12,878 nt of DNA, from NCBI GenBank assembly GCA_014380825.1, contig JACMJD010000168.1, forward strand, positions 1 through 12,878, written 5' to 3'. Below are positions 5,894 through 12,331 of this stretch, piece by piece. Below the pieces are notes generated by a model. The model had not been told where the DNA came from. It made no database searches and worked only from the letters and a program-made list of their open reading frames with translations. Numbering within the stretch: position 1 is the stretch's first letter; every line of letters starts with the position of its first letter. The DNA is from Phycisphaerae bacterium. GTDB lineage: Bacteria > Planctomycetota > Phycisphaerae > Tepidisphaerales > Tepidisphaeraceae. The translations under genes and the position numbers were made by a program.

Positions 5894-8239
5894 ATGCCGA
5901 GTCTCCGCACGCCGATCTTCATTCTGTTGATGCTGTCGAGCGCCTTGCACGCCACCGGGCCGGCGACGGCCCCGACAACTGGTCCGGCCACGCGACCGTA
6001 TGCCGGGCTGACGTTGCGGGACGATTCGTCCGGCAAGGTGCTGGTCAGCCACATCGCGCCCGGGCCGCTCGGTGGGCGCGGCTTCAAGTCGCCGCACCTG
6101 TTTCGCGGCGACACGGTCGTCTCGATCAACGGTTTGCCGATGAGCGGTAGAGATTTCAACGCGCTCGTCGCCCGCTCGAACGTGGGCGACGATATCGTGA
6201 TGCAAGTGGCCCGCACCGGCGCCGGCACGGTCAGGCCCGTTCCCGAACCGACGGCCAACGGGAAGCTCGAAGAGCTGCGTTTCAAGCTTGCCGATTCGAT
6301 GGACTGGGTTGGACCGGTCGAGTATCGAAAGCCCGAAGGCGCGTCGTTGACGGAAGTGATGAGCGCGATCGACCGACAAGTGTCACCGACCACAGCGCCG
6401 ACACAACTCGAAGCTTTCATCGATCAACAGTTGGCTGCAAATGGCCTCTGCCAGCCCGTTGAAGATCTTTGCAAATTGCTTGTGCGCACGCAGGAGAACG
6501 ACTGGGGCTTCAACTCGCTCTCCCTGATCGCCTATGGATTTCATCAGCCGAGGAAGCTGCCGCGATTGCAGAAGCTGCTCACCGACCCACTGCCGCAAGT
6601 GAGTGCCGATCCGCGCCAGTTTCTGGTTCAGGCAGCTCGAATGATTGATGTCGAGCCGCCATCAACGGAAGACGCGCCGGATTTGAGTGATCCCGACAAA
6701 GCGGTCGCGTGGCTCACAAAGCAACTAGATCTGGCGCGAGCGGATCTCGCCGGCGCGTTCGCGGGAATGTCGAACGATGAGCGCGCCGCGCTGCCAACAA
6801 TGATGACGGCGGTCGTGAGTCACGCCGCGCGCCCGTCGACCATCGACAGCGCACCGGATGCGAACGGATTCATCAAAGCGATGCGGTCGACGATGCGCAT
6901 CGACTACCGCGCGATGTTCAGCGCAGCGTCACACGTTTCCGGTCTCCTCGCGCTTCCGCCGCTTGCGGCGTCGCAGATCAAACCGCGCTCACCCACCACT
7001 CTTCCAACAGAACTCGACGGCGCAGTCACCGGTCCGATTCTCGCAGCATCTAAATCCGCATCAGGTTGGATCATCTACGGCAGCATCGACGCAAACACCT
7101 ACGACCTCTCGCGCCTCGCCGCAGTCATCGACATCGGTGGTAACGACACGTACCGCTACTCCGACAAGACCCGCTTCACCGTTCAGACGATCATCGACTT
7201 CGCCGGCGACGATCGATACATCAGCGAAACAGGTCCCGGTCCCGGCGCGACCGTGATGGGAATCAATCTGCTGATCGACCTCGCCGGCAACGACATCTAC
7301 CGCGGCCAAAGCATCTCGTGCGGCGCCGTGGTGCTCGGGATCGGCATGATCGTCGATCGCGGTGGCGACGACCGCTACGAAGGCACAACCTGGAGCCAAG
7401 GCGCTGGCGTGTACGGCGCGGGCGCGATCATCGACACAGCCGGCACCGACATTTACATCGCGCAGAATCATTCCCAGGCGATCGGCGGGCCGCGCGGGTT
7501 CGGATTGATCCTCGATTCGGTCGGCGATGACCTCTATCGCGCCAACGGTCCGTCGAAATCCGCCTACAGCACGCCCGGCGTTTACTACGCGATGAGCCAG
7601 GGCGTTGGCTTCGGCTTTCGCTACTACGACAGCGGCGGAATCGGCATCCTCGAAGACCTCGCCGGCAGCGATCGCTACGAAGGCGGCGAGTTCGCACAAG
7701 GCGGCGGGTACTACTATGGTCTAGGCATTCTGCAAGACCGCACCGGCAACGACGTCTACTTCGGTAATCGCTACTCCCAAGGCTTCAGCGCCCACGAAGC
7801 GATCGGCATGCTCGTCGACGAATCCGGCGACGACTCGTACTGGGGCATGACCGCCGCCAATCAAGCCGGTGCGTGGGATTACAGCATCGCGATGCTCATC
7901 GACAAATCCGGCAACGACACCTATCGCGGCGATGGTCTATCTCAAGGCAGCGCCGCGATGCAGGCGATCGCCTGGCTCATCGACTTAGGCGGCACCGATC
8001 ACTACCTCGGCGCCGGCGCCGCGATCCAGGGGCAGAGCGCCGGCAACGAGTACCACCACCACGAAACCGGTTGCTTCAGTTGGTCGCTGCTGCTCGATGC
8101 AGGTGGTGGCACGGATTTCTTCAACAGCGGACGGGCGAACAACGCGGTCATCAAAACCGGTTCGCTTAACCCAAAAACAGAATCAAGCGATCTGAACGGA
8201 CTGTTCATCGATTGCACCGAACAAGTCTCAGTGGACTGA
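5894..8239 (+). CDS. Exported PDZ-like protein with twelve Gly/Asp/Tyr-rich solenoid repeats
   Basis: This 781-residue protein has no function I can name. The order is: signal peptide (1 to about 20, cleavage plausible after SALHA), a Thr/Pro/Ala linker, and a PDZ-like domain (about 36-108: VLVSHIAPGPLGGRG, LFRGDTVVSINGLPM, IVMQVARTG). A mainly helical region without recognised motifs follows (109-407). Then come twelve repeats of about 26 residues (408-747) with consensus GhhhDxxGxDxYxGxxxSQGxxxxGh, such as GMIVDRGGDDRYEG and AMLIDKSGNDTYRG. One Asp/Gly turn and a Tyr per repeat suggest a right-handed beta-solenoid, possibly metal binding. ATG 5894 is chosen: AAGG is 8 bases upstream and it opens directly into the signal peptide, whereas a TTG at 5846 would put 16 polar residues in front. 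It is divergent from the YihY-family gene. Confidence 0.8.
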   Translation: MPSLRTPIFILLMLSSALHATGPATAPTTGPATRPYAGLTLRDDSSGKVLVSHIAPGPLGGRGFKSPHLFRGDTVVSINGLPMSGRDFNALVARSNVGDDIVMQVARTGAGTVRPVPEPTANGKLEELRFKLADSMDWVGPVEYRKPEGASLTEVMSAIDRQVSPTTAPTQLEAFIDQQLAANGLCQPVEDLCKLLVRTQENDWGFNSLSLIAYGFHQPRKLPRLQKLLTDPLPQVSADPRQFLVQAARMIDVEPPSTEDAPDLSDPDKAVAWLTKQLDLARADLAGAFAGMSNDERAALPTMMTAVVSHAARPSTIDSAPDANGFIKAMRSTMRIDYRAMFSAASHVSGLLALPPLAASQIKPRSPTTLPTELDGAVTGPILAASKSASGWIIYGSIDANTYDLSRLAAVIDIGGNDTYRYSDKTRFTVQTIIDFAGDDRYISETGPGPGATVMGINLLIDLAGNDIYRGQSISCGAVVLGIGMIVDRGGDDRYEGTTWSQGAGVYGAGAIIDTAGTDIYIAQNHSQAIGGPRGFGLILDSVGDDLYRANGPSKSAYSTPGVYYAMSQGVGFGFRYYDSGGIGILEDLAGSDRYEGGEFAQGGGYYYGLGILQDRTGNDVYFGNRYSQGFSAHEAIGMLVDESGDDSYWGMTAANQAGAWDYSIAMLIDKSGNDTYRGDGLSQGSAAMQAIAWLIDLGGTDHYLGAGAAIQGQSAGNEYHHHETGCFSWSLLLDAGGGTDFFNSGRANNAVIKTGSLNPKTESSDLNGLFIDCTEQVSVD
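7115..8134 (+). repeat. Coding repeats: twelve about 26-residue units
   Basis: The units begin at residues 408, 431, 458, 484, 510, 537, 584, 611, 638, 666, 693 and 731 of the PDZ-repeat protein. Most are 26-28 residues. Unit 6 carries an insertion of about 20 residues (YSTPGVYYAMSQG region), unit 11 an insertion with EYHHHETG, and unit 12 is a half unit. The core hhhDxxGxDxY is kept in nearly all units, while the DNA has diverged, so the array is old rather than a recent tandem expansion. Confidence 0.8.
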
Positions 8240-8376
8240 CCTTGCCCACGAAGGCAACGAGGGATTGAACGCGGGTCGCGAAGCTGCGAAGCACGCGAAC
8301 GAACGCGAAGACAGATCGTGTCGGTCGATTTCGTTGCCACACTTCATACTTTCAAACACCGCCTCCCTACATACTG

Positions 8377-8402
8377 GGCGCGCTGAGCAAAACGAGCGCG
8401 CC
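8377..8402. terminator. GC-rich hairpin in convergent gap (possible bidirectional terminator)
   Basis: GGCGCGCT (8377-8384) pairs perfectly with AGCGCGCC (8395-8402) across a 10-base loop. It lies between two convergent genes, which fits termination from both sides, but no T-run follows on either strand, so it is not a classical intrinsic terminator. Confidence 0.4.
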
Positions 8403-8422
8403 GCGCGCAGCGCAATTTCAAA
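8403..8422 (+). repeat. 20-bp direct repeat, copy 1
   Basis: GCGCGCAGCGCAATTTCAAA occurs here and identically at 8500-8519, 97 bp apart. Copy 1 directly follows the GC-rich hairpin. Confidence 0.75.
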
Positions 8423-8499
8423 ATCTCAGATGTCGTTGCGAAATCGATGCAGGAAAAATTATTTTTGGTTCAACGCGCGTTGCGCGGGCCCAATGGCTG

Positions 8500-8519
8500 G
8501 CGCGCAGCGCAATTTCAAA
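8500..8519 (+). repeat. 20-bp direct repeat, copy 2
   Basis: This is identical to 8403-8422. The interval between them contains an A/T-rich patch (GGAAAAATTATTTTTGG) and a GC-rich 12-bp palindrome, a composition unlike the surrounding DNA. Confidence 0.75.
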
Positions 8520-8555
8520 TTCCCCCGCCAACGTCCCGGAAGGCACCCGCAGCTG

Positions 8556-8756
8556 TCATCCAAGATCGCCGTCAACGTGGGCCGGGGCATTCCGGTGAAG
8601 TAGGAACGTCGCGTCCGTGACCTGCACGGTGACGTTCCATTCGCGGTCGTTGTAGGCGATGATCGCCACGATCCAACAGCAGCCGATCGCCGCGGGGCTC
8701 GAGGGCAGCATCGCATTGATGCGCGACAAACGCGTCCTGATCGCTTGAGCAACCAT
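8556..8756 (-). CDS. Small hypothetical protein (66 aa)
   Basis: This protein is not recognised. The support for a real gene is a near-perfect ribosome site: AGAGGAG ends 6 bases before the ATG at 8756. It begins MVAQAIRTRLSRINAML, has a hydrophobic middle with two cysteines (AIGCCWIVAIIAY, about residues 27-39), then a beta-like stretch (REWNVTVQVTDATFLLHR), and ends DGDLG. The middle may be a buried strand pair rather than a membrane segment. There is no clear promoter in the 175 bp upstream. It is convergent with the PDZ-repeat gene and downstream of the decayed HigBA remnants on the same strand. Confidence 0.5.
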   Translation of the reverse strand: MVAQAIRTRLSRINAMLPSSPAAIGCCWIVAIIAYNDREWNVTVQVTDATFLLHRNAPAHVDGDLG

Positions 8757-8931
8757 GTTGAACTCCTCTGAGGGAAGTTTTCGCGCGAGCCCCGCTTCGA
8801 AACTGCACTTTGCCGTCACGCGTTCGGAAGCACAATGCCACTGCTTCAGATTAGGTAAATCCCCGACAACCCCGGGCGGTTGAATCGATCGCAGGATGAA
8901 GGCAACTGGGGACAGGAATGCTTGTGGGCAT
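8757..8931. other. Intergenic stretch with a weak inverted repeat
   Basis: No gene is supported here. CAACC (8867-8871) and GGTTG (8878-8882) flank CCGGGC, giving a short GC-rich hairpin without a T-run. The Shine-Dalgarno sequence of the 66-residue ORF occupies 8763-8769. No convincing -35/-10 pair was found on the minus strand. Confidence 0.4.
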
Positions 8932-9138
8932 TCAACGCGGCCGGTCTGAAGGCTTGCGGAGAAATTCCAGGCGGGTGCGTTCTGCTTCCGTGAGCTCGTG
9001 CCGGACGCGAGCGAGCTCGCGTTGCGCGTCCGTGGTCAGGCGGTCGTAGCGGCGGTTCGTTTCGGCCTCGCGTTGGATCAGCTTTGTCTTGGCGGCGGCG
9101 GCTTTGCGGTCGTTTTTCGCAGTTGCGGTAATCTCACG
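8932..9138 (-). pseudogene. Startless coiled-coil reading frame downstream of higA
   Basis: On the minus strand an open frame gives 68 residues from about 9138 to TGA 8932-8934: REITATAKNDRKAAAAK, IQREAETNRRYDRL, TTDAQRELARVRHELTEAER, ending RKPSDRPR. The alternating charged and aliphatic pattern is that of a coiled coil and looks like real protein, unlike the Arg-rich shadow frames elsewhere. No ATG, GTG or TTG precedes it in frame before the upstream in-frame stop at 9193-9195. The frame is +1 relative to the higA C-terminus, which ends at TGA 9134-9136, overlapping this frame. It may be a third gene of the HigBA operon whose start was lost, a gene starting at ATT, or a frame broken by an indel. 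Confidence 0.45.
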
Positions 9139-9400
9139 ATGCCTTGCGCCGCCGGGTCTCGGCGCGATTAAGGTCGAACAACATCTAAAGGCTCATCCAG
9201 AGCTCCGCGGAGGTCTTGAGCTGCGCCGCGAGATCGATGGCCGCGTCGGCGGTGACGCCGCGCTTGCCGTTGATCAACTCGTTGAGCCGCGCGTTGGTCC
9301 ATCCCAGGCGCATGGCGAATTCGCGCTGCGATATCCCGGCGGGAATCAGAAACTCCTGCAGCAGCATCTGCCCTGGATGAATCGGGTTTGGGGGTCGCAT
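9134..9400 (-). pseudogene. higA: HigA-type antitoxin with internal amber codon
   Basis: HigA antitoxins bind HigB/RelE-type toxins and repress their own operon through an Xre-type helix-turn-helix. Here NPIHPGQMLLQEFLIPAGIS, then QREFAMRLGWTNARLNEL and INGKRGVTADAAIDLAAQL give the complete HTH domain, followed by SAELWMSL and then TAG at 9185-9187. Reading on in the same frame gives MLFDLNRAETRRRKAS to TGA 9134-9136, which is the expected family C-terminus (WLNLQxxYDL-type). The TAG sits where the family usually has Gln, so one C-to-T change (CAG to TAG) explains it. The product is thus shortened by about 17 residues but keeps its DNA-binding part. ATG 9400 is preferred, as GAGG lies 7 bases before it; an ATG at 9406 is too close to that site. 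Confidence 0.75.
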
Positions 9401-9409
9401 GGTCATACC

Positions 9410-9505
9410 TCAGTGATAGTCAACGATCTGCACTTCATGGGCTCCGTCGCGCCAGCGAAACACGACGCGCCAATGCGCATTGATTCGGATCAAGCTATTG
9501 AATGG
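9410..9505 (-). pseudogene. higB: C-terminal remnant of a HigB/RelE-type toxin
   Basis: The last about 30 codons before TGA 9410-9412 read SLIRINAHWRVVFRWRDG and EVQIVDYH, the characteristic end of HigB-type mRNA-cleaving toxins (SIRINxxWRIxFRW...VEIVDYH). The preceding roughly 60 residues of the family are absent: the frame upstream of about 9500 merely overlaps the 3' end of the phosphoesterase gene in another phase. The toxin has therefore lost its N-terminal helices and cannot fold normally. It lies immediately before higA in the usual toxin-antitoxin order. The exact left border is uncertain by some 20 bases. Confidence 0.75.
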
Positions 9506-10439
9506 TCTCCCCCGGATCACACCGGCTTTCGTCAACCCCGTTACGAAGCTTGAAGACGGTAACTTCTGGCCGGCACCACGTGTGAATTCTTTGCCCATAT
9601 GACAATCCGCGATTCACATAAAGATGCCGGCCCTGCACGCAGTAGTAGCCGTGCGTGTAGTGGCGGTAGCGGTGCGGGTACAGGCGCTTGCCGAGTTTGC
9701 TCGTCGCGACCTGCCGGCCATGCGTGTGGCCGGCGAGCATCCATTGCCAGGGGTATTGCATCAGCGAAGTCACGTTGGCGGGGTTGTGATTCAGGCAGAT
9801 GATCGGGTCGTTCGGATCGACCTTCTTGAACGCCAGATCCGGATCGATGTGGCCGGACCATTCATCGTCCAGGCCGACGATCGTCAGCGGCTTGGAGGAT
9901 TTGCCGTTGACCTTGATGCGATGGACTTCGTTGCGCAGGACGATCAGGCCGCGCTTCTCGAGCGCGCGCTCGAGCACATCGGCGCGGCGCTTGCCTTCGT
10001 TCGATTCGTTCTTGCCGTAGATGCTGTAGTCGTGATTGCCGAACGTACAGATGATGCCGTGCTTGGTCTTCACGCCTTTGAGGATGTCGGCCACGCGATC
10101 GGCAAAGCGATATCCGCCGGTGATCAGGTCGCCGGTGACGACGAGCAGATCGGGCTCGAGATCGTTGACCCACTTCATGTACTGAACGAGATATCGCCCC
10201 CACACCACCGGGCTGTAATGCAGATCGGAAAGTTGGACAATCTTGAGCCCTTGGAGCGACGTATCCAGCCGCGCCATCGGCATTGGCCGACGGTGAATAT
10301 CGACCCAGGCGCGATTGAGCGGCAGCGCGTGCATGCCGGTCATGCCCAGGCGAGACATCGTCGTCCAAACCGCTTTCCGCCAGCCGTGCTGCTTTCGCCA
10401 GTCGGGGGTTTTCAGATATCGTTTGAGTTCGTCAACCAT
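9495..10439 (-). CDS. Calcineurin-like metallophosphoesterase
   Basis: This is a two-metal phosphoesterase of the calcineurin-like superfamily (YaeI/LpxG-like type). All metal ligands are visible: QLSDLHYSP (D72, H74), VVTGDLITGG (D104), FGNHDYS (N135, H136), CLNHNP (H218) and LAGHTHGRQ (H238, H240). The N-terminal part has a short amphipathic region (WRKAVWTTMSRLG) but no clear membrane segment. The substrate cannot be told; the relatives include UDP-diacylglucosamine hydrolases and other membrane-lipid phosphoesterases. ATG 10439 is chosen over an in-frame GTG at 10451; GGTGAG lies about 8 bases upstream. The last dozen residues (VDESRCDPGETIQ) look foreign and end inside the HigB remnant, so the original C-terminus was probably changed by the same rearrangement. 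The TPR gene ends 24 bp upstream on the same strand. Confidence 0.88.
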   Translation of the reverse strand: MVDELKRYLKTPDWRKQHGWRKAVWTTMSRLGMTGMHALPLNRAWVDIHRRPMPMARLDTSLQGLKIVQLSDLHYSPVVWGRYLVQYMKWVNDLEPDLLVVTGDLITGGYRFADRVADILKGVKTKHGIICTFGNHDYSIYGKNESNEGKRRADVLERALEKRGLIVLRNEVHRIKVNGKSSKPLTIVGLDDEWSGHIDPDLAFKKVDPNDPIICLNHNPANVTSLMQYPWQWMLAGHTHGRQVATSKLGKRLYPHRYRHYTHGYYCVQGRHLYVNRGLSYGQRIHTWCRPEVTVFKLRNGVDESRCDPGETIQ

Positions 10440-10463
10440 CCCTGATCTCACCGAGCACGAATT

Positions 10464-10778
10464 CTATTCCATGATCTGCAACGCAGTCTCCAGTTCGCTC
10501 CTAGCGTGATCATCCTTGGCGCGAACCGCGGCGTCTATGCCATCTTTGTACGATTGCCGAGCGGACGTGGCATCACCCTTTTGTTCGAACGCTTGGCCAC
10601 GCTGATAGTACGCATAGCAATAATTGGGATCGACTTCGATCGTGCGGGAGTAGAAATCGATCGCCTTGTCGGCGTCGCCGAGCTTCTTGTGCTCCATGCC
10701 GAGAGCGTAGAGCAGAAACGCGTCGCGCGGTTGCTTCGAAAGCATTGTTTCGAGTTGAGCGAGTTTTGATTCAGGCAC
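10464..10778 (-). CDS. Small tetratricopeptide (TPR) protein
   Basis: This protein of about 104 residues contains two to three TPR helix pairs: KLAQLETMLSKQPRDAFLLY, ALGMEHKKLGDADKAIDFYS, then TIEVDPNYCYAYYQRGQAFE and QKGDATSARQSYKDGIDAA, ending SELETALQIME. TPRs mediate protein-protein contacts; the partner is unknown. GTG 10778 is taken as the start because family-like sequence begins there (VPESKLAQLE). A longer frame reaches ATG 10835, which lies inside the palindromic element and has only a distant GGAG; its extra residues (MTDSFVAFHPAAISRS) look non-coding. The gene is probably cotranscribed with the phosphoesterase. Confidence 0.75.
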   Translation of the reverse strand: MPESKLAQLETMLSKQPRDAFLLYALGMEHKKLGDADKAIDFYSRTIEVDPNYCYAYYQRGQAFEQKGDATSARQSYKDGIDAAVRAKDDHARSELETALQIME

Positions 10779-10829
10779 GGGATGGAGACTACGAGAGATC
10801 GCGGCAGGATGGAAGGCAACAAAAGAGTC

Positions 10830-10911
10830 TGTCATCCAGAGCGGTACTCCGCGAAGGATCAAGCTTCACGCGTCAGGCTAGATCCTTCGCGGAGTACCGC
10901 TCTGGATGACA
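10830..10911. repeat. 82-bp palindromic repeat element, copy 2
   Basis: The 31-base arms (10830-10860 and 10881-10911) are perfect inverted copies, starting TGTCATCCAGAGCGG, around a 20-base spacer AAGCTTCACGCGTCAGGCTA. The length is identical to copy 1 at 91-172. It begins 16 bp after the ald stop (reading the minus strand) and could form a very stable mRNA 3' hairpin. No target-site duplication and no T-run are seen. Confidence 0.88.
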
Positions 10912-10927
10912 TTGCTTCGGTCGTGGA

Positions 10928-12034
10928 CTAGCCCCGAATCGGCGAACACTTCATCTGAAAACTCTCGGCGACGGCTTGGTTCGTCACGCGTCCGCCGACG
11001 AGATTGATTCCTTCGCCAAAGCCCGGATCTTCCGCGGCGGCCTTCTCGTAGCCCTTGTTCGCGATCTTCAGCGAATACGGCAGCGTCGCATTGCACAGCG
11101 CAACCGTGCTCGTGCGGCCAACCGCGCCGGGCATGTTCGTCACGCAGTAGTGTACGACGCTATCGACGATGTACGTCGGCTGCTGGTGCGTCGTCGGCCG
11201 GGCGGTTTCGACGCAGCCGCCTTGATCGATCGCGACGTCGACGATCACGGCACCGCTCTTCATCTCAGGCAGATCTTTCTTCGACACCAGCCGCGGCGCT
11301 TTCGCGCCGGGGATCAGCACCGCGCCGACGACCAGATCGGCCTGTCGCACCTGATCGCGAATCGTTTGCGGATCGGAGAAAATCGTGTGTACGTTGGCGG
11401 GCATCACGTCATCGAGATATCGCAGGCGGTCGAGGCTCACGTCCATGATGATGACGTTCGCGCCGAGACCCGCAGCGACTTTCGCGGCGTTGGTTCCGAC
11501 GACTCCGCCGCCCAGCACGACCACATGCGCCGGCGCGACACCGGGAACGCCGCCCAGCAGAATGCCGCGGCCCATCATCGGCTTCTCGAGAAACTTGGCG
11601 CCTTCCTGAATCGACAGCTTGCCGGCGATCTCGCTCATCGGCGTGAGCAGCGGCAGCGTGCCCTTTTTGTCCTTGATCGTCTCGTACGCGATCGCGGTGA
11701 TCTCCGCTTCCATGCACGCCTGCAACAGCTCGCGGTCGGCCGCGAAGTGGAAATACGTAAAGATGATCTGCCCGGGCCTGCACAGGCTGACCTCCTGGCT
11801 TTGCAGCTCCTTCACCTTCTGAATCATCTCGGCCTTGTCGAACACTTCCTTGGCCGTGCCGACGATCTTGCCGCCGACTTTCTCGTACATATCGTCGGTG
11901 AACCCGCTGCCCACGCCGGCGTCGTGCTCGATAAACACCTCATGCCCGGCCTTCACGAGCAGCTCGACGCCGACGGGCATCATGCTGACGCGATATTCGT
12001 CCGACTTCACTTCCCGAGGGATTCCAACTCTCAT
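10928..12034 (-). CDS. ald: Alanine dehydrogenase
   Basis: Ald catalyses reversible NAD-dependent deamination of L-alanine to pyruvate and ammonium in the cytosol, usually as a hexamer. At 368 residues it has normal length. Pyruvate-site residues of the family are present: R15 in EYRVSMMP, K75 in IQKVKE and H96 in YFHFAAD. The Rossmann NAD site is VVVLGGGVVGTNAAKVA (171-187), with D199 after the second strand (VIIMDVS). The catalytic D270 lies in VDVAIDQGG, and the C-terminal family stretch is YCVTNMPGAVGRTSTVALCN. The start ATG 12034 has GGAGG about 6 bases upstream. It is divergent from the sigma-54 response regulator, with a long palindrome between them and the 82-bp element directly behind the gene. 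No obvious operator is seen. Confidence 0.97.
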   Translation of the reverse strand: MRVGIPREVKSDEYRVSMMPVGVELLVKAGHEVFIEHDAGVGSGFTDDMYEKVGGKIVGTAKEVFDKAEMIQKVKELQSQEVSLCRPGQIIFTYFHFAADRELLQACMEAEITAIAYETIKDKKGTLPLLTPMSEIAGKLSIQEGAKFLEKPMMGRGILLGGVPGVAPAHVVVLGGGVVGTNAAKVAAGLGANVIIMDVSLDRLRYLDDVMPANVHTIFSDPQTIRDQVRQADLVVGAVLIPGAKAPRLVSKKDLPEMKSGAVIVDVAIDQGGCVETARPTTHQQPTYIVDSVVHYCVTNMPGAVGRTSTVALCNATLPYSLKIANKGYEKAAAEDPGFGEGINLVGGRVTNQAVAESFQMKCSPIRG

Positions 12035-12331
12035 TCATTCCTCCGCGGACGGGAAAAAGTTTTGCCGCGAAGGCACGAAGGGCACAAAGGAAATACAAGA
12101 ATTAATTCAGGTATTCTTTTGTATTCCCTTCGTGTCCTTCGTGCCTTCGTGGCCGCATTGGTTTCTTCTGTCCGATAAACCGGACGCTCGCACCATCATA
12201 GCGGAATCGCGGCAATCACAAAATCGACGGGAACATTATCCGCACCGCTCAAAATTGCCGATGCAAACAGTGAACGTCTGTTGTCTCGACGCAACCGCGG
12301 AACCGCACGTTGTTTTCTCGCCACACGCACC
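12035..12331. other. Divergent intergenic region between ald and the response regulator
   Basis: These 297 bp must contain the promoters of both flanking genes, but about one third is the palindromic repeat at 12064-12153. The remainder (12154-12331) shows no convincing -35/-10 or -24/-12 element by eye and no Shine-Dalgarno sequence before the ATG at 12332. Confidence 0.5.
12064..12153. repeat. 90-bp imperfect palindrome of the GAAGGCACGAAGG type
   Basis: The left arm (12064-12101, GCCGCGAAGGCACGAAGG...) is an inverted copy of the right arm (12114-12153, ...CCTTCGTGCCTTCGTGGC) with four mismatches and a 2-base length difference, around a 12-base A/T-rich spacer TTAATTCAGGTA. The arms themselves contain short internal repeats of (G/C)ACGAAGG. 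It is distinct in sequence from the 82-bp element. Confidence 0.8.

Larger units (their letters stand above)
8240..8555. other. Convergent intergenic region without a gene
   Basis: The 316 bp between the stops of the PDZ-repeat gene and the small minus-strand ORF hold no supported gene. The first 80 bases are rich in GCGAAG/ACGAAGG words resembling the palindromic repeat at 12064-12153, possibly a degenerate copy. Then come a GC-rich hairpin (8377-8402), two copies of a 20-bp direct repeat, and the palindrome CAACGCGCGTTG (8471-8482). Confidence 0.6.

Noticed and set aside
7061..7699. Minus-strand open frame (212 codons) opposite the solenoid repeats
   Set aside because: Its apparent regularity just mirrors the coding repeats on the plus strand, and there is no ribosome site.
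9134..9187. Recoding of the higA TAG (pyrrolysine or readthrough) or programmed +1 shift into the coiled-coil frame
   Set aside because: No slippery site, upstream stimulatory Shine-Dalgarno sequence or downstream structure stands out; a simple CAG to TAG mutation and decay is more economical.
9413..9598. A 62-codon HigB-like ORF starting at ATG 9598
   Set aside because: Only its last about 30 codons resemble HigB. The first half lies in another phase of the phosphoesterase 3' end, so it is not a genuine toxin N-terminus.
9624..10445. Plus-strand open frame (273 codons) opposite the phosphoesterase
   Set aside because: Antisense shadow of a gene with all metal-ligand motifs; no recognisable domain in its own translation.
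10976..12178. Long plus-strand open frame (400 codons) opposite ald
   Set aside because: It is the mirror-phase shadow of ald. Its translation is Arg/His/Asp-rich with no domain, whereas the minus strand carries all Ald active-site motifs.
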